Shown here piece after piece: positions 30,301 to 40,079 of a stretch of DNA of 64,000 bases (position 1 is the stretch's first letter; each line of letters opens with the position of its first letter). This DNA is from Certhia americana (Eukaryota > Chordata > Aves > Passeriformes > Certhiidae), in NCBI GenBank assembly GCA_018697195.1, contig CM031859.1, positions 60,680,190-60,744,189 on the forward strand. The letters are read 5' to 3'. The translations under genes and the position numbers were made by a program. The notes under the pieces are model-generated. The model was not told the origin of the DNA. It made no database searches and saw only the letters and a list, made by a program, of their open reading frames with translations.

Positions 30301-33300
30301 GAAGTACCACAAGAAAAAGTGTTGTGTTACACTGTACAAGATCAATGTTCAGCATTTCATTTTTCATGCGGAAAATTATGTGGCAGTTGAAAAGGACAAA
30401 TAATCCCTGCTGTAGCTATTTATATTGTGCAAAACAGATTAATGTTAATTAAATTACAGTGTCTGTAAATCAACATATGCCAGCAATACCAAAAAAGCAG
30501 GAGTACTGCCTTTGCCCCAAGCCACCGTGTCTTGTTCCTTTTCTTTGTCTGGGAGCACAAGCACAGCTGTTTAAGCAACAGTGAATTGGCCTGGCTAAAA
30601 AATAGCTTATTTTTGTCTTTCACCATACAATTACATCAACATTTGCTTCTAAAGCACTCTAGGGTTGGGAATGAGAGGACAGAGAAGGATTACAGCATTT
30701 TCTTTAGGTGGCATTACTGATTTATGCTAGCTTAATGCTCAAAATGCACAACACAAGACGAAAAAAAATTGGTGTATGCAAATAATTCAGGTAACTGCCA
30801 TATAAGCTCCCAGCTTTAAGAGAACACCTACAAAACCTATGATGAGAGACAAAAACATTAACAAGAGCTGTAAGTAGTTTCTCTGAAAATTTTATTACTA
30901 AACTATAGAAAGCAGTATTTTATGATACAAACACATCTTGCCAGAGTTCACTTGCTTCTGATACTCAAATTAATTTGTCACAGCTCTTATTATCATATGT
31001 ATAAAAGTGCAATTTAACTAAAGTTAACATAAATCAAAACCTAGCATATATATGCCTACACTGCAAACTATTGCTCTGTGGCAACGTTAATAATATAGTG
31101 ACCAAAGCTTTTTTCTGGGCATTATGGCAACATTCTAAAGCTATAAAACACATCCCTGTTCAGACGGATAGTTACATCCACTAGCTAACCAAAGATCCAC
31201 TCACAGAGTGGCTGTGTAAGCAGCTTTGGATGGAACTCAGCCTTCCAGGGTTGCCTCTGCTGTGGCTCACCACCGCTGCTCCTGGACCCAGGAAAAAATT
31301 TTTCAGACACAGCACAGCAGCCTCCTGCTATTCCAGGCAAGTGCCTGCAAATGAGGCTGGTGGAGAAGTGCCAGTGCAGAGAACACCACACAATCTAGCA
31401 CACACAGAGTTTTCCTGACTCTGTTCCTTCCACACATTATACAAAATGTTCAGAACTCCTCTGAAACCCATTTCAAAGGCTCCACAAAGAGATGCTCACT
31501 CTTTTCAGTGAAGCATCCAATGAGAGGCATTGCTTTAACCCTACAAAAATCTGCATTGCTTTCAAAACATTATCTGAAAGGAATCCTGAATTTTTTTTGC
31601 ATCTCCTGCGCTACACTTCTAAAAATCTATCTTTTTAGTAAAGCTTTTATTATTCATAGCAAGCTAGGAGTAAATACAGTACTTATTTTTTGACAGTAGC
31701 ATTATTAATAATTAATACTTTGGGATTCTATGTAATTATTCCAAACCCATGATGTTAAAAATTAATGGTTCATAAACCTTACTTTTGCTTCAAAGCCAGA
31801 ACTAAATGAAGAAAAGGAAACCCAACAAACAATGGAGCAGGAATACTGCATTTTCATCAATCCAGACAAACTCATCCACCATGGGAGGAAATAAGTGTCA
31901 TCAGTGGAACACTGGTGAAAACAAATTCTTGTCCTTTGTGTGTTTAAAAAAACAAAGGATCTGAGCAAGACCTAACTTGAAAAAGAGGTGTCAGTGCTTT
32001 TTACTTTACGTAATACTGTAATGAAACAGATACCTCTAGAATACAGCCTTTGCTATATTCAGTAATAAACCAGGTGTGCTGAAGCACTCAAATGAAAAAT
32101 TAAATGTTTGCTGACAACTTAGGACAGACAAGGCAACTAACTTCACAGAAAATGGTAATTATCCAAGACAAGCTTTTTTTTTTCCTCTACACTAAGACTT
32201 AAGTTTCAGAATGCAAAAGAAAAGTAGAGCTCATATACTAAAATATTTCTGGTTTAAAACAGACTTGTATTTTATCACCTACACTAATGAATGTCTTCTT
32301 CTTGTATAGCCAGACAGGGTGTTACATCTGACACCAAAATCCAAAGAAATAAAGAAAAACAAAAAAAACCCCCAGTGCAACCTGACCTAGCTGGCACTTC
32401 CTGCCATACACAGTAACACTTTTCCTGTGTTTTTCCTGTAAATGAAAAGTGAGTACGACTGAGAACATCCAAGTGTTCTAATATGGGGCTACCTCACCTT
32501 CTTGGTTGCACCTTTCCATGTTAGCACACTATTCCTGTGTAACACAGAAAAGGTATAATTATTCTTCTGTCACTCAGAAGACGGATTTTTCAGAGCTATT
32601 TAAAACCTGAATTTCACTAATTCATTCTTCTAAATTAAGACTAGAACCTTACAAAGAAAAACTACCAGTTCTACATCTATTTTTCATTTATTTCTTCTTG
32701 AAGACAAGCCAAGTAAACCCCTCGAATCACCGCATATCTCAGTAAAAACACCAACACTGTGATGACCCATTTTTTTTCCCCTTAAGGGTGGGCTGTCAAC
32801 AACATAAACATACATTTCTGGTGAACTGCTGGTCTTAGGCCCTTTACAAGTGTGGCCTAATTGTCTCAGGAATTTAAGACTAACAGCAAGCTTGCACTTC
32901 TTAATTCACTATGCAAAGCCTTTTAGAAAGGCTCACAGTCCACGCTGATAACTATTAGCTTAGAAGCCACATCAGCTTAATTTGCAAGGTTCACAGGAAG
33001 GATTTGCTGTGTTCATTTTAGTGAAAGAAGCAGAAAAAAAGAACAAACTACTGACTCCCTTTGAGAACCCCGAGAAAGTGACAAAACCTCACAGAAGAGA
33101 AAATGAAAGCTTCTATCAGCACTAAAGATTCTCAAACTCAAAGTACTTATTCAAGACTCCAAGTCACACAGGACAGAAGGCAGGTCCTTTCAGGAAAAGA
33201 GAAACTCTGAAAAGGTTCTTGCATGCTATCTTTTGCCATACTTATTGGGACTGTCCCAGCAGGACCGCGCACAAGCAGGCGGTGGGGCTGCCGGACCCAG

Positions 33301-33604
33301 CACGGCCGCTGGCTTTAACTCCGCAAGCGCGGAGCGGAGTTGCTGTGGCAGCCGCGGCACACCGCGACCACCCGGCCCCGCCCAGAGGTGGGGCTTCCCC
33401 CGGCCCCGAGCATCGCACCGACAGCCCGGCCGGCCGGGGGAGGAGCGCTCCGCCCGCTGCAGCGCCGGCCGGCCCGCGGCAGTCTCCTCACTCACAGTAG
33501 TACGCCACCACGGGCTCGCGTTTGTCCAGCTCCTGCGCGGTCCGCAGATGGTGCTGGATGCTCTTGAGCTGCGGCGGCAGCGGCGGCAGCGCCGGGGCCG
33601 CCAT
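1..33604 (-). CDS. VTA1: VTA1 gene span (3' end off window), VPS4/ESCRT-III regulator
   Basis: VTA1 (LIP5) is a cytosolic cofactor that binds ESCRT-III subunits through two N-terminal MIT modules and stimulates the AAA ATPase VPS4 through a C-terminal VSL domain, helping multivesicular body sorting and membrane scission. Seven coding exons on the minus strand join in frame with GT-AG sites and give residues 1 to about 259, closely matching the human protein as I know it: the tandem MIT region (about 1-160, exons 1-5), then a Ser/Thr/Pro-rich linker (about 170-259, exons 6-7). The terminal exon for the last 48 or so residues (VSL domain) was not found between 1 and 3761 and should lie left of the window. 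No frameshift or stop is seen. The start at 33604 is a strong Kozak ATG inside a CpG island. The neighbour GJE1 is on the same strand upstream, as in human 6q24. Confidence 0.95.
2091..2230 (+). repeat. SINE with tRNA-Ile-like head and CR1-like tail (TguSINE1 type)
   Basis: The head resembles tRNA-Ile(AAT): GAGCTCAGCTTGCCAGAGC stands for the A box, then GGTGCTAATAATGCCAAGG for the anticodon arm, and GGTTTGATCC for the B box, ending in GGGCCA. It continues into a CR1-like 3' tail (CTTCCAGCTCAG, ending GATTCTGTGA). The hexamer TTACAA stands on both sides (2085-2090 and 2231-2236) and may be a short target duplication. A tRNA-Ile/CR1 chimera of this kind is, from memory, a songbird SINE. It is diverged and is not a functional tRNA gene. 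Confidence 0.8.
2969..3000. repeat. 32-bp near-perfect palindrome
   Basis: The 15-bp arms (CTTATGTGTACACTT and its exact reverse complement) are separated by only two bases. A further partial copy (TGTACACAT) follows directly. Confidence 0.9.
3160..3335. repeat. TA-rich microsatellite with a CA tail
   Basis: A run of interrupted TATATA and TATAAG-type units includes a pure (TA)n stretch of about 30 bases near 3272-3304, followed by ACACACAC. The length is likely to vary between individuals. Confidence 0.9.
3762..3842 (-). CDS. VTA1: VTA1 coding exon 7 (linker, residues about 232-258)
   Basis: An 81-bp exon between a TTTACAG acceptor and a GTGAGC donor. With the G from exon 6 it reads GVTSNTIQPAPQNIP, then DPSLYSAQSAG, matching the end of the human linker. 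It ends one base into a codon, so a further exon of about 48 codons is needed; it was not found to the left in this window. Confidence 0.93.
3843..5653 (-). other. VTA1: VTA1 intron 6
   Basis: A 1.8-kb AT-rich intron with GT-AG ends. I see no repeat family, exon or RNA gene in it. Confidence 0.85.
5654..5827 (-). CDS. VTA1: VTA1 coding exon 6 (linker, residues about 174-231)
   Basis: This exon encodes the Ser/Thr/Pro-rich linker: an acidic start (DAEREEAGSSS) followed by the conserved TPSSSSTYE and NYTGIHIPPGAHAPANTPAE stretches. The donor is GTGTGT after ACAG. The acceptor is a tandem TAGCAG: the first AG starts the exon at 5827 and adds Ala, the second starts it at 5824. Both keep the frame. 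Confidence 0.93.
5828..12458 (-). other. VTA1: VTA1 intron 5
   Basis: A 6.6-kb intron, AT-rich with A-runs (for example near 8400-8425). A slightly GC-richer patch at 7670-7920 is open on both strands but resembles nothing I know. No other feature is supported. Confidence 0.85.
12459..12570 (-). CDS. VTA1: VTA1 coding exon 5 (residues 137-173 plus 1 nt)
   Basis: The acceptor is CTCCCCCAG and the donor GTACGT. The exon reads NAQHRKYARWKAAYIHNCLK then NGETPQPGPIGM, ending the folded N-terminal region, and then enters the variable linker (EGESF). Confidence 0.95.
12571..16008 (-). other. VTA1: VTA1 intron 4
   Basis: A 3.4-kb intron. The region 14030-14310 is distinctly GC-richer than its surroundings, with an abrupt composition change, so it may be an old transposable element, but I cannot assign it to a family. 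The rest shows nothing beyond AT-rich sequence. Confidence 0.8.
16009..16084 (-). CDS. VTA1: VTA1 coding exon 4 (residues 111-136)
   Basis: A 76-bp exon between a TTTTTTGCAG acceptor and a GTAAGT donor, reading KNMIKSFYTASLLIDVLTVF then GELSEE. It belongs to the second MIT module and is too short to show as an open frame of its own. Confidence 0.95.
16085..16732 (-). other. VTA1: VTA1 intron 3
   Basis: A 648-bp intron with a T-rich tract near 16186-16200. No other feature is seen. Confidence 0.85.
16733..16860 (-). CDS. VTA1: VTA1 coding exon 3 (residues 69-110 plus 2 nt)
   Basis: After a TTTTTCAG acceptor the exon reads MKKQFGDNEAITQEIVG, then AHVENYALKMFLYADNEDRAG, the most conserved stretch of the MIT region. 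The donor is taken as AA|GTAGGT, which leaves two bases that complete Lys111 with exon 4; reading through instead gives an immediate TAG stop. Confidence 0.95.
18234..18247 (-). promoter_or_regulatory. CTCF-like motif in VTA1 intron 2
   Basis: The minus strand reads CCACCAGGGGGCGC, an exact match to the CTCF core consensus, in an otherwise AT-rich intron. Binding is inferred only. Confidence 0.6.
18805..18960 (-). repeat. CR1 LINE 3'-end fragment
   Basis: Read on the plus strand it starts ATCACAGAATGGAATGGATT, then GGAAAGGACCTTAAGGGTCA, which is the reverse complement of the CR1 3' UTR end. It goes on through TCCAACTCTCCTGCTGTGAG and CCAACCTGGCCTTGAGTACTT. The similarity fades after about 18945, so the right border is approximate. 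CR1 is the dominant bird LINE family. Confidence 0.85.
19831..19925 (-). CDS. VTA1: VTA1 coding exon 2 (residues 37-68)
   Basis: The acceptor is TTTCAAG and the donor GTAAGT. Joining to exon 1 restores Cys37 and reads CRLYAMQTGMKID, then KTPECRKFLCKLMDQLEA, part of the first MIT module. One Cys replaces the Ser I recall in human (FLCKLM against FLSKLM). The exon ends in phase 0. Confidence 0.95.
21603..21644. repeat. Tandem duplication of a 21-bp unit
   Basis: Two identical head-to-tail copies beginning TGTTAAACATTACAAAACTA, at 21603-21623 and 21624-21644. Confidence 0.9.
27160..27635 (+). repeat. CR1 LINE 3' fragment
   Basis: Diagnostic CR1 3' segments appear in order: TCTACTCAGCACTAGTG, GGGCTCCCAGTACGGGACA, AATGACAGGACAAGAGGCAA, then GGAACAGGTTGC and GTCACCATCCTTGGGAATGT. 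It is diverged, with internal deletions. No reverse transcriptase frame is left. It lies antisense to VTA1. Confidence 0.85.
33496..33604 (-). CDS. VTA1: VTA1 coding exon 1 (residues 1-36 plus 1 nt)
   Basis: The exon opens with MAALAPLPPLPPQLKSIQHH and ends in the codons for AYY plus one base of a Cys codon, directly before a GTGAGT donor. It covers the first helices of the N-terminal MIT module. The ATG has G at -3 and G at +4. The similarity to human VTA1 is near identity. Confidence 0.95.
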
Positions 33605-33693
33605 GGCGCGGGCGGCGGCGCGCGGGGCTGGCTCACGGCGGCTGGCGCGCGCCGCTTCCGCTTCCGGCTCTGTGGGCGGGCGGGGCGCGGGGA

Positions 33694-33710
33694 GCGCCCC
33701 CTGCTGGCCA
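33694..33710 (-). promoter_or_regulatory. CTCF-like motif upstream of VTA1
   Basis: The minus strand reads TGGCCAGCAGGGGGCGC, an essentially perfect extended CTCF consensus, 90 bp upstream of the VTA1 start codon. Confidence 0.65.
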
Positions 33711-34199
33711 GGAGGGGGCGGGTGGGGCTGTCCGTCCGTCAGATAGGGACGCCTCCCTGCAGCCTCAGAAACGCCACCGGCGTGACCCCTCAGTGCTTGA
33801 AATGCGTCCCACAGCTGCTGTGAAGAAGGGCTGCAGACTTAGGGGCGGTCGGGGCTGCTCCCAAGCTAAGCGGGTGGAACGGCAGTCTGTCCTTGGCAGC
33901 CCAGGGCTGAGCAGTGCCGCCCTCGCGGTCCCTTCTGCCTCCCTGCCTTTGGCAGGCCGGCCCAAAGAGCTGTGCAGACCTGGCCTGTGGAGGCACACCT
34001 GCAAGTAAAACACCTTCGCAGGCTGAAACTTCTTGTCCTTGGGCTGCGGCAAGGCTTACCGAAATCCCTGAGGCCCTTGGGGCCTGAACTTTTCTTGAGC
34101 CCCAAGAGGCTCAGTTCAAAGAGTTGAGGCCCCAGAGAGGCCTTTACTTCTAGGCTGCTGCCCTTCATCCCCAAAACTCGTTGTCTGCAAAAATCGTAT

Positions 34200-34790
34200 T
34201 AGTTACCTGGTATGCCACAAGCCAATAAATACACACTCGAGAGAGACTTTGATTATCCATTTCAGAGTTGTGTGAGCCTGGGTGTTCAGGGGTATTCCAT
34301 AAATAAAGCACCCCAACTATTCACACTTTACTATTTATACATTTTGGGAAACAAAGGCTACCGGTTACAAAGTTCTCTTCTTAATTATTTTTCTGTCTTA
34401 TGTTAATTAATTCTTGCTTTTTATGCTCTTGCTTCTTATGCTAATTAGTAAGCATGTTTAGTCTTTCTCATTTAAGCCACTGGGTCACTGGTCCATGAGC
34501 TGGTGGTCAGGATCTCCCCCTGCCAGAATTACCCTTTACCCAGTTGGAGCTGATTGCAGCACATTTGCTGAGTCGCCTTATTAGTTTCTTCCTTATTTTG
34601 TCAGATCTGCCAAATGTCCCTGTGGCCTGTAAATTCTGCATGCATTGTATCAACTGTCAGTGGACATCCTTCTTCACAAGCTTTGTTAACCTCCCCCAGG
34701 GTGTGAGATGAATGAAGAATGCCAAGCTCTAAACCTGGCAAACAATGTAAACCTGGTAAACAAGGCAAATCTACTACCAAGTAATTTGTT
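34200..34790. repeat. Possible LTR-like segment, unassigned
   Basis: A block with its own character lies just outside the VTA1 CpG island: AATAAATA and AATAAAGC motifs, a stretch near 34260-34310 that reminds me of passerine ERV LTRs, and a tail with repeated TTATGCT units. No target duplication or TG...CA ends could be fixed, so the borders and family are uncertain. Confidence 0.3.
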
Positions 34791-37700
34791 CTTCTAACAC
34801 TTGGACATCGGTTAGAGCTTGCTTGTTAGCTGCTTCTGTTTTCAGGGATTAAATCTCCCTTGTTGTTGATTAAGCTTGAAAGTATTCAAAGATGAAACAT
34901 CAAAGAAAATCCTTTCTAAAAAAATTTAACATATTCCTTATTTTGCAATATTACCATGTCCTGGCTAATAGGACCGGGCTGCTTCCTGGTGGCTGTCAGA
35001 AAGTCTTGTCAGCCCTGGAAGAGGCATCTCATAGCCTCACCACCTCCCAGAGAACTTTTTCTCAGAGGAACTGCCAGGGATTTCTGGTTTTGCAGAGAGG
35101 AGATAAGAACAGCAAAATTGTTTCAAATGGATCTCACAAATTTTTGCAATATAAATTATTTTAGTGTCTATTACCTCATGCTGGTGGCATAGTTAAAACT
35201 ATTTTAAAATTTCTTTTAGGTAGCTCTTTTGTGAAACCTCTTCTTGATCTTAAAGTATCTGTTTGCAAAGGAGGAGGATGTCAGTGCTCCAGGGCATAAA
35301 GAAGGGTGGATGTTGGGTAGGAGAGGTGGCTGCATTGTCTCATTGCTGACATGGGAGTGTGCCAAAAAGGGAACTGAGGGGAAATAATGTCTGAAGAGAA
35401 GAGAGAAATCCGTGAAAGGAACAGAACAAGGAGTGGTTATAGGACTGGGATGCTGTGGTGCTGTACTAGAAGCTGGCTGGCCCAGAGCAGCTATACCTTT
35501 GATGTAAATGCAATCATGTCACAATTACAACTCTTTGTTAAGTGAGAACTAAAATGGTCATGATGTCTGACTATAGACAAAACTGACTGTAAACACATGA
35601 GCTGGGGATTTTTTGAGTGCTATCTGTGAAAATTAGGGGGCTAGAATATGGTGGAAAACAATGAAAAAGTCAAAGAAGCACTTAGAGTATGAACCCGATG
35701 TAAGCAACAAAAATTCTTCCTCAGTGTTCTGGGAGACAGGGCTTCATGTTCGCTATGTCAAGAAATAGAATTGAATCAAAGAATTCCCATGTGTATTATA
35801 TAATTCCTTTCTTAATGGCAAAAAGGGAAAAAAAGAAAGCCTTCATGATCACCTGAAATACTTGCTAAGCAGTTGAGCAAAAATCAGCTCAATGCTGAGA
35901 AATGCACAAAGGCATATCAGGCTCAGAGGGAATAAGGGTGGAAGAAAGCTGATAGAAAACAATGTAAATGAGGATGAAAATGGTAGGAGTTTGGAAGACT
36001 AAGCAAAAGAAAAGTTTAGAGACACTTGAGAATACAATGAGCGCCAGGAAAACAAATGGCAAATATAGGAAAGAGAAGTGTTGACATCCATGGGGAAATT
36101 TCTTTACATGGACATAATATCTCCATCAACGTGTTCCAGAAACTAATGGCAGCATCTGGCACAGAAAAACATTAGCACTAAAGGCAATAATGCACCTTTT
36201 TTTTTTTTTTTTTCATGAAAGACTGAGGAATTTGACAATTTTAGTTCCACAGGAAATACAGAAAAAAAAAAAAAAATTGGTGATGTATCTGATTTGGGAG
36301 AAGGAAAATTTTTAATACATTCTAGAATTTGACCACAAAGAGAAAGGCCATGGCAGTGGGTAACCCAGCTCCTAAAGGAGTTCAGGGGTCCTCAGGCAGT
36401 CCCATGCCAGTACTTGTTCTTCAAGGCTCTTGTTGGTAACAAGGGCGTAAAGAAGTCTTGAGGGCTTGGCACTCTTATGACACTTCTGAAATGTTTGGAA
36501 ATTTACAGAAGAAGAGCGTGGAGTGATATATTAAGCACCAGGGAAAATACTGACAAGGTTGTGATTAAGGTATTTTATTATTATACAGATAACTGATGAA
36601 GTGAGATTTGTGTACCATTGGTAACAGCTGTACCTAGCACATGAAAGTAAATTCTTTTTCTTAGTAGTTCTATATAATGTATATTTTTATAAATAATTCT
36701 TTTTTTACCTAAGATTGCAAGTTTCAGTTGGAAAGAATAATTCCAGAAGGATATTGACATATACAGTGAAAAACTAAACTTATATCAACCAAAGAATATG
36801 GCATTATACAAACAAAAAGTTAGCACAGTGATTTTTATTTCACTTGCAAAGCTTGCAGATATCAAATGACTGGTTTAATATTCCATAAATCTGATAGCCT
36901 TGACTGGGCATTTATTTAAGACCATATATAACTTATTTCCATAGGGGAAAAATAATATTAATGTTTTAACATAGTGAATGTATTGAAATATACCGTCTTG
37001 TTCTTGATCAGCATATTAAAAGAATCACATATCTAGTTGTAGCCCACTTTGCTTTAAATGGCCCAGATTCAATCAAATCCTAAGACTTGCTATTCCATTT
37101 ATTTAGCAGGTTTACTTTTGTGGGTAAGAATTACAAGGCTATGATAATTCAACTGTGTTTGGGACTTGTTAACTAACACTTGGTGGTAAAACATTTGTTA
37201 AAAAATTTCCAAGAATTTTCTAAATATTTCTGAAATTACCTACATTCTGTTATCAGGATCTCAGTTTTTTATATTTGAAAAACAAATGGAAAATGGCTGA
37301 TTGTTATTATTGCTATTTGCAGATATTTTATACAGGAAACTACCTCCTCCTTTCTTTCTGACTCTGAAATCTGTTTTATTTTCTTTATCTCACTTCAGCA
37401 CAAGGAAATCACTTATAAATTTATTATGTTTATTAGCCCTTAAGAAGAAGCTGTTTCACACAAAAACATCTGATGCCTATATAGTTTAAGACCTAACCTA
37501 ACCAAATACACTTACTGCATAGAATAATTTTAATATGCAGAGTTCTTTTAGAACTCTTATTTTAGCAGCTTTAGTCAGAGCAAGAAAAAGTTAGATGTGA
37601 CACAAACAGCAGAAAATTCTGTGGCCCCAATTCTGCAGTCACACACAAGCAAAATGCATTGAAATCAAATCATGATTGGGCCTTAGAAAGGCTTTTCTCT

Positions 37701-38475
37701 GAGATTTTATTTTGACACTTTAAAGCTGCTTATGCAAAATTGTTAAAAAGCCCTCTTCTTCCTTCAAAATGTGATCATACTAAATTGGTAAAGATCTTCT
37801 ACATGGTAAGCCAAAACATAACAAGGCATTGCTGTCATCACAAAGAAAAGTACCATGCTACTCTTTCCGTTTTAAAAGGAGATTCTGAGCCAGCAGGTGA
37901 CAGTAGCTGAGCCTCTGCAAAGTAAGCTGGTATCCATGGATATGTTGTCACCACAGCCTGACCAAGAGTCTCTGCCCCTGGGGGCTGAGATGCAGGTTGC
38001 ATCTCGGTGGCACTTCTTGGGAAGATGCTCAAATGCTTTCTGGTACCCAGAGAGTATCCACAATTATTGTTCAATTCTCAAGCCATAAGCATATGTAAGA
38101 AATTTACAATGACCTTATTAACTTCGATGGCAGATGTTCAGAAAAGCTGTGAATAGAAGTATGTTTATAAATAACCTTCTCCTCACAAACAGACACTCTG
38201 GAGGCAGAACTATCACAGGTGGCAGGTCATGAAAATATATTGCTTTTGGAGATCTTAGTGCCTTTGACCTTGACATGCAAACAAAGATTATTCTCATTGT
38301 GTTCAAGTTTCCAGATGAGGAGTTTATGTCCAGTGAGTATTCTGCCTCAGTAATCATCAGCCTGGTCTTCTTCTGCAGCACTACATAGAGGACAGGAGAT
38401 GTTTTTCAGCTGTGGTTTGAAATCATTACAAAACTGCAGGTGGACAGAGCAGTAAATGAGTGTGAGTGGTTAACA

Positions 38476-38871
38476 TCACTGAGTTTTTAAGAAGCCTAGC
38501 CTTCTACATGAGATCTCAAAAATTTCAGCAACACACAAGATCACTGTAATCACAGTAAATGTGTACATTGCAATAAGAAAGATAGTCTTTTCAAAGTGCT
38601 CTGGCACCATGCAACGGGTAATGTTAAACTTTTTTTCAAGTGCTCCCACATCACACATGTAGATTGCATTCACTTTGAAACCAAAGAGCTGAATCTGAAG
38701 CCAAAAAGCCACAACTTCAAGGACAATCCTTAAGAAAACAGAGAAGATGTAAAAACCAGTGTAGGATGACCTTTGGAGAATATCTTCTTGTTTGATGCTC
38801 TTACAAGCAGCGTATAGGTGAAAAAAGGCTCCAGGTACCAGTACAATCACCAGCTGTAAGGCCCAGAATAC
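38476..38871 (-). CDS. GJE1: GJE1 coding exon 3 (residues 75-205)
   Basis: Starts after the CATTTTAG acceptor as VFWALQLVIVLVPGAFFHLY, runs through TM2, TM3, E2 (with an NIT sequon at 157 and CMVPEHFEKTIFL) and TM4, and ends in RRLGFLKTQ and TGA. The frame is intact. Confidence 0.95.
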   Translation of the reverse strand, partial: VFWALQLVIVLVPGAFFHLYAACKSIKQEDILQRSSYTGFYIFSVFLRIVLEVVAFWLQIQLFGFKVNAIYMCDVGALEKKFNITRCMVPEHFEKTIFLIAMYTFTVITVILCVAEIFEISCRRLGFLKTQ

Positions 38872-40079
38872 CTAAAATGTAGCAGAAATGTAGCTGTCAG
38901 ATCATTTACAACTGCTTTCAAACAGTTAAAACACATGCGTATTGGAACATTTTGCAAGTCTGTTTTTAATATATATCAAATATATAAAAACTTAGATGAC
39001 AATAAAGGTAAAAAGAAGTTATGTTTTGATTTGAAAAGTTTAGTTGGGTTCTGAAACATGAAGGACAGGAAGCACAGCTCCATATTTAGTCACAGATAAA
39101 AGGAAATTAAAAGGAAAATATTAATGAAAAAAAGCTAGTGATAATTAGCCTGGTCAGTTAGTACTTCTATAGAACAATCATGTTTTAATTTTTGCAGTTT
39201 ACTTTCTTTATGTTGTATTTTTACCATGAAAAAAATAACAGAAAAGATAATTACCTGAGGAGTTATAGGTCTGAACTGGTTGTAACAGAAAAGATTAACC
39301 TCTCTCTTGTCTGGGTCACAGCTGAAATGCAAGGCCTCATTTCCATAAACAGCAAAGCCCAAAACACCAAGAAAAAACATTCGAATTGAGCCAAAAAAAA
39401 GAGTGTGGAATTGTCCAATTACTGTTGGCGGCCTGAGCTGCAAATCAGACGGTTCATTCAACAAAAAAAACCAAAAAAGAACAGTGTTATTGTTGGAGGT
39501 CTACTTGTTCTTTTTCATTATTCAAAATATTTATTTTATTTTATTCTACTTGTTTTAAAGGAGGCAGTTTGCCTATGAAGGGTGCAGTAGCTCTCTAACA
39601 AAATAATGTCTTACAACACTTTATTGTTCCTACTGACTTTATATAAACGTTAATTTGTCTAGCACTTGCCAGTTCATTTGTTTCACTGCCTTTATCTGTA
39701 TTCCGCTGCTGCAGAAGGCGCCAGACGGAGCTGAGCGCTTCGACCCAAAGTCTATTCGTTTTGCTGTTGTACTGATTCATTCACATGATGTCAGGTGATG
39801 GCAAAGCACGGACCGCCGTGCCACCATCAAACCTAACCACCACGCATACAACAATACTAATTCCCGCAAATTAAAAGTTCAGCCTCCCCCAGGGGGCTAT
39901 CGCTGCCCCGCTCCGGCCGCCTGCCCCTCCGTGCTCGGGCCGGCAGCGCAGGCGGGCGGGCGGCACCGCTGTCCCGGGCGCGGGTTGGGGCCGGACCCCC
40001 GGCTCCGGTCGGGGCCAGGGGGCGCGCCCCGCGTACTCACACATCCCTCCGAGAAGCTCCGGATGTAGTTGGGGGACAT
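38476..40079 (-). CDS. GJE1: GJE1 gene, connexin 23 (complete, 3 coding exons)
   Basis: GJE1 encodes connexin 23, a four-pass membrane protein of the gap-junction family, linked to lens in other vertebrates. The three exons join to exactly 205 residues, the length I recall for the mammalian protein. Visible parts: N-terminal MSPNYIRSFSEGC; TM1 about 20-43; loop E1 with Cys53 and Cys64; TM2 about 75-96; TM3 about 111-137; loop E2 with Cys147 and Cys161; TM4 about 170-190; and a very short C-terminal tail. Each outer loop has two cysteines rather than the usual three, a known mark of connexin 23, and the cytoplasmic loop is short. Most connexins have a single coding exon, so this split structure is distinctive. 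No break is seen, so the gene looks intact. Confidence 0.95.
38872..39254 (-). other. GJE1: GJE1 intron 2
   Basis: A 383-bp AT-rich intron with GT-AG ends. Nothing else is seen in it. Confidence 0.9.
39255..39437 (-). CDS. GJE1: GJE1 coding exon 2 (residues 14-74)
   Basis: Runs from the ATTTGCAG acceptor to the GTAATT donor. It encodes PPTVIGQFHTLFFGS and TM1, then E1 with the CDPDKRE and CYNQFRPITPQ motifs. Exactly 61 codons, phase 0 at both ends. Confidence 0.95.
39438..40040 (-). other. GJE1: GJE1 intron 1
   Basis: A 603-bp intron. Its 5' part lies in the CpG island and includes two CTCF-like core matches on the plus strand (CCAGGGGGCGC at 40015-40025 and a weaker one at 39886-39899). 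Confidence 0.9.

Larger units (their letters stand above)
19926..33495 (-). other. VTA1: VTA1 intron 1
   Basis: A 13.6-kb first intron. It holds a 21-bp tandem duplication (21603-21644), a run of four CAG triplets near 22637, and a CR1 3' fragment (about 27160-27635). A GC-richer patch at 31185-31420 is unassigned. No coding exon was recognised. Confidence 0.85.
33250..33780 (-). promoter_or_regulatory. VTA1: VTA1 CpG-island promoter
   Basis: A sharply GC- and CpG-rich block covers exon 1 and its upstream side. On the minus strand, 50-65 bases upstream of the ATG, are two overlapping ETS-type sites (CCGGAAGC and GGAAGCGG, 33652-33668), then GC boxes (GGGCGGGCGGGGC region, 33674-33688) and a CTCF-like motif. 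I see no TATA box. The layout is typical of a broadly expressed housekeeping gene. Confidence 0.75.
33605..38475. other. VTA1-GJE1 intergenic region
   Basis: The left end holds the VTA1 promoter. A possible LTR-like segment lies at about 34200-34790. Long T and A runs occur near 36199-36213 and 36262-36275. A CTCF-like 13/14 match (CCAGCAGGTGACAG, plus strand) lies at 37890-37903. On the minus strand the first AATAAA downstream of the GJE1 stop is at 37706-37711, a possible GJE1 poly(A) signal. No further gene is supported. Confidence 0.75.

Noticed and set aside
33219..33823. Plus-strand frames of up to 196 residues over VTA1 exon 1
   Set aside because: They are shadows of the VTA1 exon and its CpG island; their composition (Arg, Ala, Gly, Pro) is that of random GC-rich sequence.
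34521..34535. CTCF-like match near the LTR-like segment
   Set aside because: The reverse strand has a G-run but lacks the invariant C of the GGC core, so it is too weak to list with the others.
37838..38088. Overlapping frames on both strands downstream of the GJE1 stop
   Set aside because: No similarity is seen; the sequence may be GJE1 3' UTR or intergenic, and nothing supports coding.
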